Shown one piece after another: positions 17,061-26,894 of a DNA stretch of 64,000 bases. Source of the DNA: Mucilaginibacter gossypii (GTDB lineage Bacteria; Bacteroidota; Bacteroidia; Sphingobacteriales; Sphingobacteriaceae); the NCBI RefSeq assembly GCF_900100945.1, contig NZ_FNCG01000010.1:1-64000 (forward strand). Reading direction: 5' to 3'. Below the pieces are notes generated by a model. It was not told where the DNA came from. It worked only from the letters and a program-made list of their open reading frames with translations, and did not search any database. The position numbers and the translations under genes were made by a program. Each line of letters starts with the position of its first letter. The stretch's first letter is position 1.

Positions 17061-17207
17061 CCGACAAATGAAAATCTTGCACCTCCGGCAACCGGAAAGA
17101 CTATTCACCGAAAGCGATAGGTGCGGATAATGCTGAGAGGAATAAAATATGCCGAACACTTCCGCCGCAGTTAAAGAAGTTGAAACGGCGGTCTGAAAAC
17201 AAGAGCA

Positions 17208-18254
17208 ATGCAGAAAAAATTTGAACTTGGAATCACCACTTTTGCTGATGTAATGCCGGACCCGCACACCGGCATTACTATTTCACACGCAGAACGCATC
17301 AGGCAAGTCGTGGATGAAATTGTGCTCGCTGATGAGTTGGGACTTGATTTTTATGGTGTGGGCGAACACCACCGGGCTGATTTTGCAGCTTCTGCGCCAG
17401 CTATTATCCTTGCAGCCGCAGCAGGAAAAACAAAGCATATCACGTTAGGTACCGCTGTTTCCGTTTTATCCACGACAGACCCGATACGTCTTTATCAGGA
17501 ATTTGCCACAATAGATGCAATTAGCCACGGACGAAGCGAATTATTAGTGGGCAGAGGTGGTTTTACAGAAAGTTTCCCACTTTTCGGCTATGAACTGAGT
17601 CAGTACGAGAAATTATTCGATGAGCACCTGGATTTATTGTTACAAGCCAGAGATAACGAATTTGTCACCTGGCAAGGACAAACCCGCAGCGGGATCAGGC
17701 ACCTCGGCATATACCCGCGTACGGAAAAACCTTTAAGTATATCTATGGCATTAGGCGGTTCGAGAAGCACCATCATCAAAGCAGGAAAAAAAGGGTTGCC
17801 GGCAGTCCTGGCAGTCCTTGGTGGCCGGTTGCCGGATTTCGCGCAATACGGTCAGTTGTACCGGGATACCGCTGTTCAAAGCGGTCATGATCCTGGCAAG
17901 ATGAAATTCAGTGTCCACGCTCACGGGTTTGTTTTGAGCGACGGCAAAGAAGCTGAAGAAACATTTTTCCCATACATAGCCTATTATCGAAGTAGCCTGA
18001 TGTCCGGACGGGGCTTGCCTCCCTATTCGCGTTATGACTACGACGGCGGACGTTCACCTGAAGGGGCAATTTTTGTAGGAGGTCCGCAGGAAGTGGCAGA
18101 CAAGATACTCTTACTCCGAAAACACTTAGGGATCGACCGGTTTTTCATCCAGATGCCGGTAGCTACAATGCCTCACGATTTGGTTTTGAAAGCGATTAAA
18201 GCCTATGCAACCGAAGTAGCGCCCCGGGTAAGGGCCGGAATACAGAATAAATAA
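17208..18254 (+). CDS. LLM-class flavin-dependent oxidoreductase
   Basis: 348-residue protein of the luciferase-like monooxygenase family, expected to use FMN or reduced flavin in a TIM barrel. Seen features are GVGEHHRADF near the start, the TLGTAVSVLSTTDPIR strand, and ISHGRSELLVGRGG, all conserved in the group. The substrate is not predictable. It follows the oxidoreductase gene by about 150 bases and precedes two TetR genes on the same strand. Confidence 0.9.
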   Translation: MQKKFELGITTFADVMPDPHTGITISHAERIRQVVDEIVLADELGLDFYGVGEHHRADFAASAPAIILAAAAGKTKHITLGTAVSVLSTTDPIRLYQEFATIDAISHGRSELLVGRGGFTESFPLFGYELSQYEKLFDEHLDLLLQARDNEFVTWQGQTRSGIRHLGIYPRTEKPLSISMALGGSRSTIIKAGKKGLPAVLAVLGGRLPDFAQYGQLYRDTAVQSGHDPGKMKFSVHAHGFVLSDGKEAEETFFPYIAYYRSSLMSGRGLPPYSRYDYDGGRSPEGAIFVGGPQEVADKILLLRKHLGIDRFFIQMPVATMPHDLVLKAIKAYATEVAPRVRAGIQNK

Positions 18255-18316
18255 GGCCGGACCACCGGAACAAGGTAAGGTAACGGATAACACTTTGGAA
18301 TTATTCGGCGAAAATA

Positions 18317-18910
18317 ATGATAGGAAGACAAAGGATTATAACAGGAACTGAAGCGCTTTTCGCTAAAGCGGGTATCAGAAGCGCTACGATGGATGATATC
18401 GCGCATCATCTCGGGATTTCAAAGAAAACGATATACACACACTTTAAAAACAAGGAAGAGTTAGTGATGACGATAGTAGAAAACAATATTGCCGGTTACA
18501 AGGAAAAGGTCAACATGATCACGAGCGAATCCGAAAACATATTCACGATGATCGGCGAACTAACGCACAGTGTAATAGAACTGTCCTCCGGCATATTTTC
18601 TCTCCAAAAACATGATCTTTTAAAATATTATGCCAATGCGTGGTCATTGTTCCAGATCTTCATAGATGATGTTTTACTGACATCATTCGATCGTCTGTTG
18701 CATCAGGGGATGAAGGAAGGTTTGATAAGACCTGAAATAAAAGTAACAATATTGGTAAGAATGCGGCTGGCTCAGATTCAGCAAGTATTTGACAGCTTAA
18801 CTTATCCGTCTGTATGCCTTAATCCATTGGAAGTACACGAAGAGTTGCTAACCCATTTTATTTATGGCATTGCGACACCCAAAGGCCGCGAAGTATGGTT
18901 GGAGTCATAA
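18317..18910 (+). CDS. TetR/AcrR-family regulator
   Basis: 197 residues. The N-terminal helix-turn-helix (residues about 8-55: RIITGTEALFAKAGIRSATM, DDIAHHLGISKKTIYTHFKN) is typical. The ligand-binding C-terminal part is not assigned. It lies between the flavin oxidoreductase and a second TetR gene, 15 bases apart from the latter. Confidence 0.9.
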   Translation: MIGRQRIITGTEALFAKAGIRSATMDDIAHHLGISKKTIYTHFKNKEELVMTIVENNIAGYKEKVNMITSESENIFTMIGELTHSVIELSSGIFSLQKHDLLKYYANAWSLFQIFIDDVLLTSFDRLLHQGMKEGLIRPEIKVTILVRMRLAQIQQVFDSLTYPSVCLNPLEVHEELLTHFIYGIATPKGREVWLES

Positions 18911-18925
18911 GAGCTAATAATAGTT

Positions 18926-19546
18926 ATGAAAAATAAGGATGAGACCAAGCGCAAACTCATTATGGCGGTATCCCATATTTTCCAAACGGAGGGTTATCGA
19001 GGCCTCGGTGTGAATAAGGTCGCTAAACTTGCCGGTGTAAGCAAAAAATTGATATACCGCTATTTTGGGGGCTTCGAACGCCTTGTTGAAGCTTATGTGA
19101 TGGAAACCGACTACTGGATGCAGTTTTCCGGTGAATTGCGCCAATTGACTGTTCCAAAGGATCTGGAGGGTACGAAGCGCCTGATCAGCCATATACTGAA
19201 AAATCAGTTTCTTTATTTTCAATCGGACAAGGCGATGCAGGAACTGATCCTTTGGGAACTATCCAGTAACAGCGACCTGATGCGCAGCATCCACCGGACA
19301 AGGGAAATGATGGGACAGCAGGTACTGGAAATGGCAGACCCATATTTAAACAATCCTTCTGTCAATTTCCGGGCGATAGCTGCTTTACTTGTCGGAGGTA
19401 TATACTATACGATTTTACACACCCGCCACAACGGTGGCTTGTTTACGGATATCGATCTGTCAACGGACAGCGGGCGTGAAGATATACTCAAAGCAATCGA
19501 CCAGGTAATCGATATGGCTTTTAATCCCGGCCAGACCAGGGTTTAG
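18926..19546 (+). CDS. TetR/AcrR-family regulator
   Basis: 206 residues with an N-terminal helix-turn-helix (IFQTEGYRGLGVNKVAKLAG, VSKKLIYRYFG). It differs strongly from its neighbour in the C-terminal part, so this is not a recent duplication. Probably co-transcribed with it. The target may be the oxidoreductase upstream or the converging SRPBCC gene; not resolvable. Confidence 0.9.
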   Translation: MKNKDETKRKLIMAVSHIFQTEGYRGLGVNKVAKLAGVSKKLIYRYFGGFERLVEAYVMETDYWMQFSGELRQLTVPKDLEGTKRLISHILKNQFLYFQSDKAMQELILWELSSNSDLMRSIHRTREMMGQQVLEMADPYLNNPSVNFRAIAALLVGGIYYTILHTRHNGGLFTDIDLSTDSGREDILKAIDQVIDMAFNPGQTRV

Positions 19547-19678
19547 CTGTGCTCATTCCTATAGCCGGAGTATGTTCCGGGTCTTTATCGGTGTGATTTT
19601 AGTTAAAACATGGGAGACATCAGTCCAGATATACTTCTTTTAATAGCTTTTACGCTCAAAAGAGATGGTTCCGGCGCT

Positions 19679-20269
19679 TCAATTGTCTGATTTTTTTTCT
19701 GCTCTTTCTTTCAGCCCCATTAACCAATCCCGAAAATCTTTACGAAGCATATTAGGGGCAAATATTTTCTCTAATTTTGTTCTCGGTCCATTTTGGGACT
19801 CGTTGATAACAACCTTGCAGCCTTCTTTGGTGGGGATAATCAGCCATGCATTGTAAATGGTCATTTTTTTGCCCTCCATTTCGCCATACCAGGCTATATT
19901 ATAGGGAGGATTGAATTCTTTTATTGTTGAAGTGAATTTACCGGCCGGAGACCAAATAAAAACACTGGATGGATTGAGTTTACCGTCAGGTGAATTCAGA
20001 AGTACAATGCCCTGCGCTTTTTTGTGCCATTCCGGCCATTTAGCGGCGTGGATGAGAATATCCCAAATCCTTTGCGGTGAAGCTTGAATGTCTATTTCGT
20101 TATGTACAAAAAAACCGGCTTCAGACGGTTTGTAGCCTTCCGGCCAGTTGATTTTATCGGAATAAGGTAAACTTGACTCAACTGCTTTTTTGCTTGAATA
20201 ACAGGATGAAAGCAGTAATGATATACCCGTTAAGCTAAGCAGTACAGATAATAATTTTGTTATTTTCAT
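19679..20269 (-). CDS. SRPBCC-family lipoprotein
   Basis: 196 residues. A lipoprotein signal (MKITKLLSVLLSLTGISLLL, then SSC as lipobox) anchors it to a membrane. The rest matches the START-like/polyketide-cyclase fold (VHNEIDIQASPQRIWDILIH, AAKWPEWHKKAQGI), which forms a cavity for hydrophobic ligands. Export of such a domain is less common than cytoplasmic forms. Ligand unknown. Confidence 0.8.
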   Translation of the reverse strand: MKITKLLSVLLSLTGISLLLSSCYSSKKAVESSLPYSDKINWPEGYKPSEAGFFVHNEIDIQASPQRIWDILIHAAKWPEWHKKAQGIVLLNSPDGKLNPSSVFIWSPAGKFTSTIKEFNPPYNIAWYGEMEGKKMTIYNAWLIIPTKEGCKVVINESQNGPRTKLEKIFAPNMLRKDFRDWLMGLKERAEKKSDN

Positions 20270-20407
20270 TTTATGCTCTTTTTAATTTAATATTTACCAG
20301 ATTTTTCTCTTCGCGTGTCAGCTGTTTAGCCTGAAATATGTTCCTTTTATACTATTGATACTATTATGCCGATTTATGTTAATATAAAAATCTGAATGAA
20401 AACCGGG

Positions 20408-21193
20408 CTACCGGCTTGCTTTCTTCATTACATTTGCTGCGATAGTTAGCCTCAATTGACTTGACGGCAGCATACTTGAAAAGAACGCTTGAATCCTGTT
20501 GCCAAACCCTGCAACAACGTGAAGCTTTCCTTTTTTCATAGCATTGTATCCAACCCTGGCGACATCTTCTGCACTCATCACCCCACTCTTATAAAGTTTC
20601 GCCTCGCCCATATCGGCTTTTTCGATAAAGCCCGTTTGGGTCGCACCTGGAGAAAGTACAGTGGTGGTTACTCCTGTTTTTTCAAATTCTTTGTGAAGGG
20701 CTTCCGTAAAATTGATAACGAAAGCTTTTGATGCGGCATAAACGGCAAAATAAGGCACAGGTTGAAATCCTGCTGTAGATGAAACATTCAGAATTCTTCC
20801 ATGGCCCCGCTTTATCATTTCTTTTGAACAATAGTGGGTCAGTTCAACCAATGTCGAGATGTTCAGCCCAAGCATTTCCCTGTATTTCTCCATGCTTCTT
20901 TCGACAAATGGACCATAATCCCCAAAACCGGCGTTATTGACAAGATGCTCAACCTGCAAAGCGTTTTCATCAATATAGCGTTGGGTGACGTACAATCCGT
21001 CTATAACAGAAAGATCTGCAGCTATATAATGTACTTTGATTGGATAATCTTTTTCGAGTTGCTGTTTCAGATTTATCAATTTTGCCTCGCTTCTGGCAAT
21101 GAGCAGAAGATTGATTTTGTCTTTAGCAAAGAGTTTTGCTATTTCCAGTCCAATACCACCAGAGGCCCCGGTAATTAATGCAATTTGTTCCAT
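20408..21193 (-). CDS. Short-chain dehydrogenase/reductase
   Basis: 261-residue classical SDR. The cofactor loop is TGASGGIGLEIAKLF near residue 8, the NNAG motif is present (HLVNNAGFGDYG), and the catalytic Ser...YxxxK is seen as NVSSTAGFQPVPYFAVYAASK. All key residues are intact, so it is probably active with NAD(P)H on an unknown carbonyl or alcohol. It lies downstream of a Crp/Fnr gene on the same strand. Confidence 0.9.
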   Translation of the reverse strand: MEQIALITGASGGIGLEIAKLFAKDKINLLLIARSEAKLINLKQQLEKDYPIKVHYIAADLSVIDGLYVTQRYIDENALQVEHLVNNAGFGDYGPFVERSMEKYREMLGLNISTLVELTHYCSKEMIKRGHGRILNVSSTAGFQPVPYFAVYAASKAFVINFTEALHKEFEKTGVTTTVLSPGATQTGFIEKADMGEAKLYKSGVMSAEDVARVGYNAMKKGKLHVVAGFGNRIQAFFSSMLPSSQLRLTIAANVMKKASR

Positions 21194-21269
21194 TTTGATG
21201 TTTTTTAGTTTGGCGGAACAAAATTGGCACAGTTTATCTGCCTAATCATTCACATTTGTGAAGAAATGA

Positions 21270-21881
21270 TTAACGCCTGGAAATTTCTGCACGCAAGCGA
21301 CTGAGGCTTTGGGGTGCTATGCCAAGATGAGATGCGATAAGATAATGCTGAAACTTATTGAGCAGGTACGGCGTTTCCCGAAGCAGGTTTAAGTAACGCT
21401 CTTTGGCAGATAGGGTCAATAATGTAAAGGCTTTTTTATGGCTTACCTGGTAGCATTGTTCTGCCATGATCCTCATAAGCTCCTGCATTTTGGGAAATTG
21501 CCTGAGTAATTTCTGCAGTTTTTCATAATGAAGCTCTATTGCTTCTATTTCGGTGATAGCCTGAAAAGTAAGTGGCGTCGGAGTTTGTTGAAGAAAGCTA
21601 TTGAAATCAAAAATGAAATAGTTGTCAAAAGTGGAATCCTCGTCATTAAAATAAAAGCTCCAGGTATATTCCTGGCCCTCGCCATTGACGAACACAGATC
21701 TTGCCGATCCGGAAATGACAAATAATATTGCTTTGCAGATTTTCTTATTTGCTAAAATGAATTCATTGGGGGCATATTTTTTTACGGTCAAAGCATTTGC
21801 GATTAAAATCCTCTCATCTTCTTCCAAGTCAATGTACTTTTCAACAAATTTTATTAACTGATTCATCGCATGCTTTGACAA
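21270..21881 (-). CDS. Crp/Fnr-family transcriptional regulator
   Basis: 203 residues: an N-terminal cyclic-nucleotide-binding-like beta-roll (about 20-110, with GSARSVFVNGEGQEYT) and a short C-terminal helix-turn-helix (LIASHLGIAPQSLSRLRAEI). No cysteine cluster of the Fnr iron-sulfur type is visible. Such small regulators are numerous in Bacteroidota. An internal ATG four codons in is an alternative start. It probably controls the SDR gene downstream. Confidence 0.88.
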   Translation of the reverse strand: MSKHAMNQLIKFVEKYIDLEEDERILIANALTVKKYAPNEFILANKKICKAILFVISGSARSVFVNGEGQEYTWSFYFNDEDSTFDNYFIFDFNSFLQQTPTPLTFQAITEIEAIELHYEKLQKLLRQFPKMQELMRIMAEQCYQVSHKKAFTLLTLSAKERYLNLLRETPYLLNKFQHYLIASHLGIAPQSLSRLRAEISRR

Positions 21882-22029
21882 TAAATATAGTAATTTATTC
21901 TATTGATGAATCGCGTCCCGCTGCGCTTTCAAGTTTTGTGCTGATATTTTGTTGCTTTGATTGCAGCAGGTGGCAGTTTTATTAAAAATTGGGTATCAAT
22001 AAAGTAGAATGCCTGTATACCGATATAGT

Positions 22030-22131
22030 TCAGGCTTTTTTAGCGCCTAAAAACAATTTGACTTCCTTGCCATCCTTCGCGGGATAACCTGGTGACGGTT
22101 GCTTCTTTTCGACTTCACCGGCATTGTGCAT
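22030..22131 (-). pseudogene. 33-residue fragment of a DUF3945-type gene
   Basis: In-frame fragment containing AKDGKEVKLFLGA, matching TAMKDGKEVKLYLEANP in the protein at 31914. At DNA level 22046-22082 and 32099-32133 are almost identical except for a 3-base gap. It lies just downstream of dnaE2 on the same strand and is too short for a domain, so it is probably the footprint of a rearrangement. Confidence 0.6.
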
Positions 22132-22184
22132 TAACAATTTTATCTGCGGCCCTCCATGCAATCATGGCCCATCGTACCTGGCAA

Positions 22185-25100
22185 TCAATGAAAATTGCGC
22201 CCTTTATGGAAAGCCCCTTCCGTTGGCACGGCGGGTGGCGTTGAACGGCCATCATAATTGCCCGGCTTGGTGGTTTCATCGCCGCGGGCTAACGTTTGCG
22301 GCATCTCGGTTTCGGTCAGGCTGCGCAACAGCGCGCTGAGGTTAAAGCACCGGCGTACCACCAGGTGGGTGACGCCATTGGCTACCTGTAATTTACCCAT
22401 CACCATGAGCAATTTGGACTGCACGATCTCTTTGCGGTATTCGTCGAACAATTGCTGCCAGACCACCAGGTTAGCTGACCCGGTCTCATCTTCCATGGTC
22501 ATAAAGAGTACGCCTTTAGCTGTTCCCGGCCGCTGCCGCACGGTGATCAGTCCTGCCAGTCGCACGAAGTCACCGTCTTTATAACGGGCCAGGTCGCTGA
22601 TCCGCACATTACGGAGACGGTTTAACTGGCCCCGTAACAAGCCTACAGGATGGTCTTTAAGCGAAAGTCCGGTAGAGATATAATCCTGCACCACATGCTC
22701 TCCGCGGGTCATCAGCGGTAAAGGCACGATATCTTCCAGCGTCGTTTCCGAAACCTGTCCGTCAAATAAGCCGATGGGCCGGTCAGCCAGCGCCGATACT
22801 TCCCACAAAGCCATTCGCCGGTCGGCCCCCATCGACCGGAAAGCATCGGCATCCGCCAATTTTTCCAGTGCGGCCTCGGGTACGCCTGCGGCCCTTAACT
22901 GATCGATATGGCGGTAACCCTTTTCACGCATAGTGACAAGTACGGTCATATCATCCTCGCGCAACCCTTTGACCTGCCGAAAACCTAAACGTACTGAGTG
23001 ATACTTACCATCCTTATTTTCTAATATGTTATCCCATTCGGAATAATTTACATCCACCGGCAATACCTGGATGCCGTGTTCCCGCGCATCCCGAACGATC
23101 TGTGCCGGCTGGTAAAAGCCCATAGGCTGGCTGTTGAGCAGTGCTGCGCAAAAGACATCGGGATAATAATGTTTCAGCCAGCAGGATACATAAACCAGTA
23201 AGGCAAATGAAGCTGCGTGACTTTCCGGAAAACCATAGCCTTCGAAACCCTGTAACTGTTTGAATATCCGGCGGGCGAAATCTTCTTCATAGCCACGCGA
23301 TACCATACCATCGACCAGTTTTTTTTCATAAATGTGCAGTTTGCCGTTGGCCTTGAAAGACGCCATGCTGCGCCGCAACTGGTCTGCTTCGGCGGGTGTA
23401 AACCCTGCGGCGACGATGGCGATTTCCATAGCTTGCTCTTGAAAAAGCGGCACCCCCAATGTTCGCCCGAGTATTTCTTCCAGTTCTTTGGATGGATAAA
23501 CCACCGGTTCCTCACCGTTTCGCCTGCGCAAATAGGGATGCACCATATCACCCTGGATCGGGCCGGGCCGGACGATGGCCACTTCGATCACCAGGTCGTA
23601 AAAACAACGGGGTTTCAGCCGCGGCAGCATGGACATTTGTGCGCGGCTTTCGATCTGGAACACGCCGATGGTGTCCGCCTTGCAGATCATGTCGTAAACC
23701 AGGGAATCGTCCTGCGGTATATTAGCCAGGGTCAGGCGCGGCCCGTAATGTTTTAAAACCAAATCGAAAGCTTTGCGGATCATCGTAAGCATACCCAAAC
23801 CCAGTACATCTATCTTTAAAATGCCCAAATCTTCCAGGTCGTCCTTGTTCCACTCTACCTGCGTGCGGTTTTCCATACGGGCGTTCAGCACCGGGCAGAA
23901 ATCGGATAGCTTGCCCTCTGTAATCACGAAGCCGCCGGTATGCTGGCCTAACTGGCGGGGAAAGCCGATCAGTTCGCTGGTCAGTTCGAGCACTTTGCGG
24001 GTAAGCGGATCATGCGGGTTTAGCCCCTGGTCGCGCAGCCGTTTTTCGTCGAAGCCCTCCTCGTAAAAATCCCAGATGGTGGCACCGATGCGTTTGATGG
24101 TGTCTTCGGACAGCCCCATGGCCTTACCGACATCCCTGATAGCGCCTTTATGCCGTTCCTGCGTGACGGTAGCGACAATGGCCGCACGCTCGCGGCCGTA
24201 GTCGTTATAAATGAATTGAATGATCTCTTCGCGCCGCTCATGCTCATAATCCACATCGATATCCGGCCATTCATCACGGGCCTCCGACATAAAGCGGGAA
24301 AACAACAAGCGGGATTTGGCGGGGTTTACTGCGGTAATGCCCAGGCAAAAACAAACCGTGGAGTTGGCCGCGGAGCCGCGTCCCTGGTGCAGGATGCCCA
24401 GGTCTTCTGCTTTTTGCGTTTTCTTGTAAACCCTCAGGAAATACCAGGCCAGCCTGCGCTTTTCAATAAAGGCCAGCTCAAATTCGATCTGCTTTTTGTG
24501 CTTTTCCGGGATAGGATCACCGAAGACCGCTTTGGCGCGTTCCCAGGTCAGTTGCGACAGCCGCTGCTGGCGGGTCAGGCCGTTCACCAGTTGCTCCGGC
24601 GGTTCCAGGTATTTGATCTCATCCAGCGAAAAATTGCAGCTATCCGCGATCATCGTCGCATTGGACAAAGCTTCGGGGTATCGCCTGAACAGCCGGCCGA
24701 TCTCCTCCAACGGTTTCAGGAAACACTCCGCATTGGGATGCAGCTTGAACCCCGCTGTATGGATGGTGCATTTTTCCCGTATACAGGTTAAGATATCTTG
24801 TAATTCGCGGCGCTCAGCGATATGGTAATGTACATCCCCGGTAGCTACCAGCGGCACGCCGGTTTCAGCCAGCCGGAACAAGCGTTTGGCGTCCTGTCCT
24901 CGGTAGTTAAAAGAAGCAGCCAGGTAAAGGGAGCGGCCAAATTGTTGACGATACGCGGAAAGGTCTTTTAGAAATTGTTCATCCAGCTCAAAACGGCTGT
25001 TCAGTTGCGCCGGGGGCACCACCACAAACAGGCTGCCTTCCCGGTGCGCATATACATCTTCCCGGTACAGTTCACATTGGCCTTTCTCCGTTCGCAGATT

Positions 25101-25385
25101 GCCTTTGGTCAATAAAGCGGACAAACGCCCGTAAGCGGTTATATCGGTCGGGTAAGCCAGTAAACTGGGTCCATCCATCAAATCCAGGCGGCAGGCAGGT
25201 ATAAAACGGATACCTGCCTGCTTTGCCGCCATGTGTGCCCGCACAATCCCCGCAAAACTATTACGGTCGGTGATCGCGATGGCGGCATAGCCTAAAGCCG
25301 CGGCCTGCTCTGCCAGTTCATGCGGATGCGAGCCGCCACGCAGGAAGCTGAAGTTGGAAGTGGCCTGTAATTCCGCGTAATTCAT
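22185..25385 (-). CDS. dnaE2: Error-prone DNA polymerase DnaE2 (ImuC)
   Basis: 1066-residue C-family polymerase alpha subunit that copies past DNA lesions, at the usual length for DnaE2. An N-terminal PHP domain (SNFSFLRGGSHPHELAEQA, AITDRN) is followed by the palm with catalytic acids in PDIDVDYEHERREE and KIDVLGLGML, then helix-hairpin-helix and OB domains toward the end. Third gene of an imuA-imuB-dnaE2 operon (9 bases after imuB). With ImuA and ImuB it performs SOS mutagenesis in bacteria that lack Pol V; Bacteroidota carry it often, sometimes on mobile elements. Confidence 0.97.
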   Translation of the reverse strand: MNYAELQATSNFSFLRGGSHPHELAEQAAALGYAAIAITDRNSFAGIVRAHMAAKQAGIRFIPACRLDLMDGPSLLAYPTDITAYGRLSALLTKGNLRTEKGQCELYREDVYAHREGSLFVVVPPAQLNSRFELDEQFLKDLSAYRQQFGRSLYLAASFNYRGQDAKRLFRLAETGVPLVATGDVHYHIAERRELQDILTCIREKCTIHTAGFKLHPNAECFLKPLEEIGRLFRRYPEALSNATMIADSCNFSLDEIKYLEPPEQLVNGLTRQQRLSQLTWERAKAVFGDPIPEKHKKQIEFELAFIEKRRLAWYFLRVYKKTQKAEDLGILHQGRGSAANSTVCFCLGITAVNPAKSRLLFSRFMSEARDEWPDIDVDYEHERREEIIQFIYNDYGRERAAIVATVTQERHKGAIRDVGKAMGLSEDTIKRIGATIWDFYEEGFDEKRLRDQGLNPHDPLTRKVLELTSELIGFPRQLGQHTGGFVITEGKLSDFCPVLNARMENRTQVEWNKDDLEDLGILKIDVLGLGMLTMIRKAFDLVLKHYGPRLTLANIPQDDSLVYDMICKADTIGVFQIESRAQMSMLPRLKPRCFYDLVIEVAIVRPGPIQGDMVHPYLRRRNGEEPVVYPSKELEEILGRTLGVPLFQEQAMEIAIVAAGFTPAEADQLRRSMASFKANGKLHIYEKKLVDGMVSRGYEEDFARRIFKQLQGFEGYGFPESHAASFALLVYVSCWLKHYYPDVFCAALLNSQPMGFYQPAQIVRDAREHGIQVLPVDVNYSEWDNILENKDGKYHSVRLGFRQVKGLREDDMTVLVTMREKGYRHIDQLRAAGVPEAALEKLADADAFRSMGADRRMALWEVSALADRPIGLFDGQVSETTLEDIVPLPLMTRGEHVVQDYISTGLSLKDHPVGLLRGQLNRLRNVRISDLARYKDGDFVRLAGLITVRQRPGTAKGVLFMTMEDETGSANLVVWQQLFDEYRKEIVQSKLLMVMGKLQVANGVTHLVVRRCFNLSALLRSLTETEMPQTLARGDETTKPGNYDGRSTPPAVPTEGAFHKGRNFH

Positions 25386-25394
25386 GTGATCTCT

Positions 25395-26891
25395 TTAAGC
25401 AAAATAACCGTGTAAGTACCATTGCGCATCGCCGCCGTCATAATGACCTGAGCGAAACACCCAGTAGCGCTGGCCTTCACTGTCTTCTATGACGTAATAA
25501 TCCCGGTGTTCTCCTTTGTCCCGCCACCATTCACGGCCGATCCGTTCCGGGCCGTCCGCTTTGGCGACCTGGTGTCGTTTGCCTATATGAACAAACTGTT
25601 TGGGCGGATGATCCGGCACCAATGCCATGACCTCTATAGCTTCCGGCTTTTGCAGTAAACGGATCGGTCGCGGCAATTCAGGCCAGGCGGTCTGCGGTTC
25701 CTCGGTCAATGTAGAGGCCAGTTTAACCGAGCGTTCCGGCCAGTGGTTTTCGGAAGGCAGGTAACGCCGGATCGCCTCCGGGCCGACCTTACCGGCGATG
25801 CGGTCCAGCAGTTCGGCCAGCGCAGTATCGGCCAGCCCTTTCGCCTCTGCCCATAATTGTTCCTGCACCGTTTCCATATCTTCCACACGCGGCGCTTCCA
25901 GTACGAATAATTCAATACCCAGGGCCGGTTCGATCTTGCTGATTTGCAGCTCGAACAAACGCATCAGGTGTGAGATACTATGTGAACCTTTGGCAGTGGT
26001 GATGCTGACTTGCACTTTGCGGCCATCGATACGGTGACATTTCAGGATAGCTTTGCGCACGCCCTTACCTTCATTCTGCAAACGCAGGCACAGCATTTCC
26101 AATAATTTTTTGATGGCGATCTCTATGGCAGGCGCGGTACGGATAGGTTCCAGGCAAGGCAGGCGTTCCGAATAAGGAACAGGCGGCACCAGTAGTTCGC
26201 GGTACTCTTCTGTGCGGCCGAGCGCCTGGTCTATCCGTAATAACAGTTCCTGGCCAAAACGGCGGCGCAAAGCCTGTGGTGCAGTTGCCAGTAAAGGCCC
26301 GATGTTTCTAAAACCCAGTTTCTGCAAACGTTCCAATGGTTCCGGTTCCAGGCGTAAAGCCGCAGGCGGCAGACCGGTAATCGCCGCAGCCTGTTCGCCG
26401 GAAGCAATGATGGGCCGTTTTTGCGCGAAGCGTGCTACCGCCCAGGCCGTGCCCATCGTATCAGCAATAGCGGCACGGGCATCAAAGCCGGCCGCACGCA
26501 GTTTCAGCACGATCTCTTTCAGGTATTCCCGCTCACCGCCCCACAAATGTGTGCAGCCGGAAATATCCAGCAGCAGCCCGTCCGGCAGGTCTATCGATAC
26601 CATAGGTGTATAACGGATGCAGCCCAGGCCGATCAGCCGCAATAGTTTAGCTGCCTGGCCTGGTACCTCGTCAACGACGACAAGATCGCCGCTAGCAGCC
26701 CGCGCATCCGCTGCCGCCATGCCTGTAAACGCGCCTTCGCGCTCGGCTGTGGGGCTGGAAGCGGTAATGATGATCTTGTTTTTGACCGGGGCGGCCAGTA
26801 CGAAAGGCAGGTCTTTGAGTTCAGGCCGGCGCCGTGCCAGCCCGTCCGTCAGCAGGTGCCGGAACCAAATGGCCATATAACGCTTCTGCAT
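25395..26891 (-). CDS. imuB: ImuB, Y-family polymerase-like protein
   Basis: 498 residues. Related to Y-family lesion-bypass polymerases but lacking the catalytic acids: the first motif reads AIWFRHLLTD instead of DxDxFFxxVE, and the second LLLDISGCTHLWGG. This is the known state of ImuB, which acts as an adaptor that brings DnaE2 to the clamp. Located between imuA and dnaE2 with almost no spacing, so translation is probably coupled. Confidence 0.95.
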   Translation of the reverse strand: MQKRYMAIWFRHLLTDGLARRRPELKDLPFVLAAPVKNKIIITASSPTAEREGAFTGMAAADARAASGDLVVVDEVPGQAAKLLRLIGLGCIRYTPMVSIDLPDGLLLDISGCTHLWGGEREYLKEIVLKLRAAGFDARAAIADTMGTAWAVARFAQKRPIIASGEQAAAITGLPPAALRLEPEPLERLQKLGFRNIGPLLATAPQALRRRFGQELLLRIDQALGRTEEYRELLVPPVPYSERLPCLEPIRTAPAIEIAIKKLLEMLCLRLQNEGKGVRKAILKCHRIDGRKVQVSITTAKGSHSISHLMRLFELQISKIEPALGIELFVLEAPRVEDMETVQEQLWAEAKGLADTALAELLDRIAGKVGPEAIRRYLPSENHWPERSVKLASTLTEEPQTAWPELPRPIRLLQKPEAIEVMALVPDHPPKQFVHIGKRHQVAKADGPERIGREWWRDKGEHRDYYVIEDSEGQRYWVFRSGHYDGGDAQWYLHGYFA

Positions 26892-26894
26892 AAC

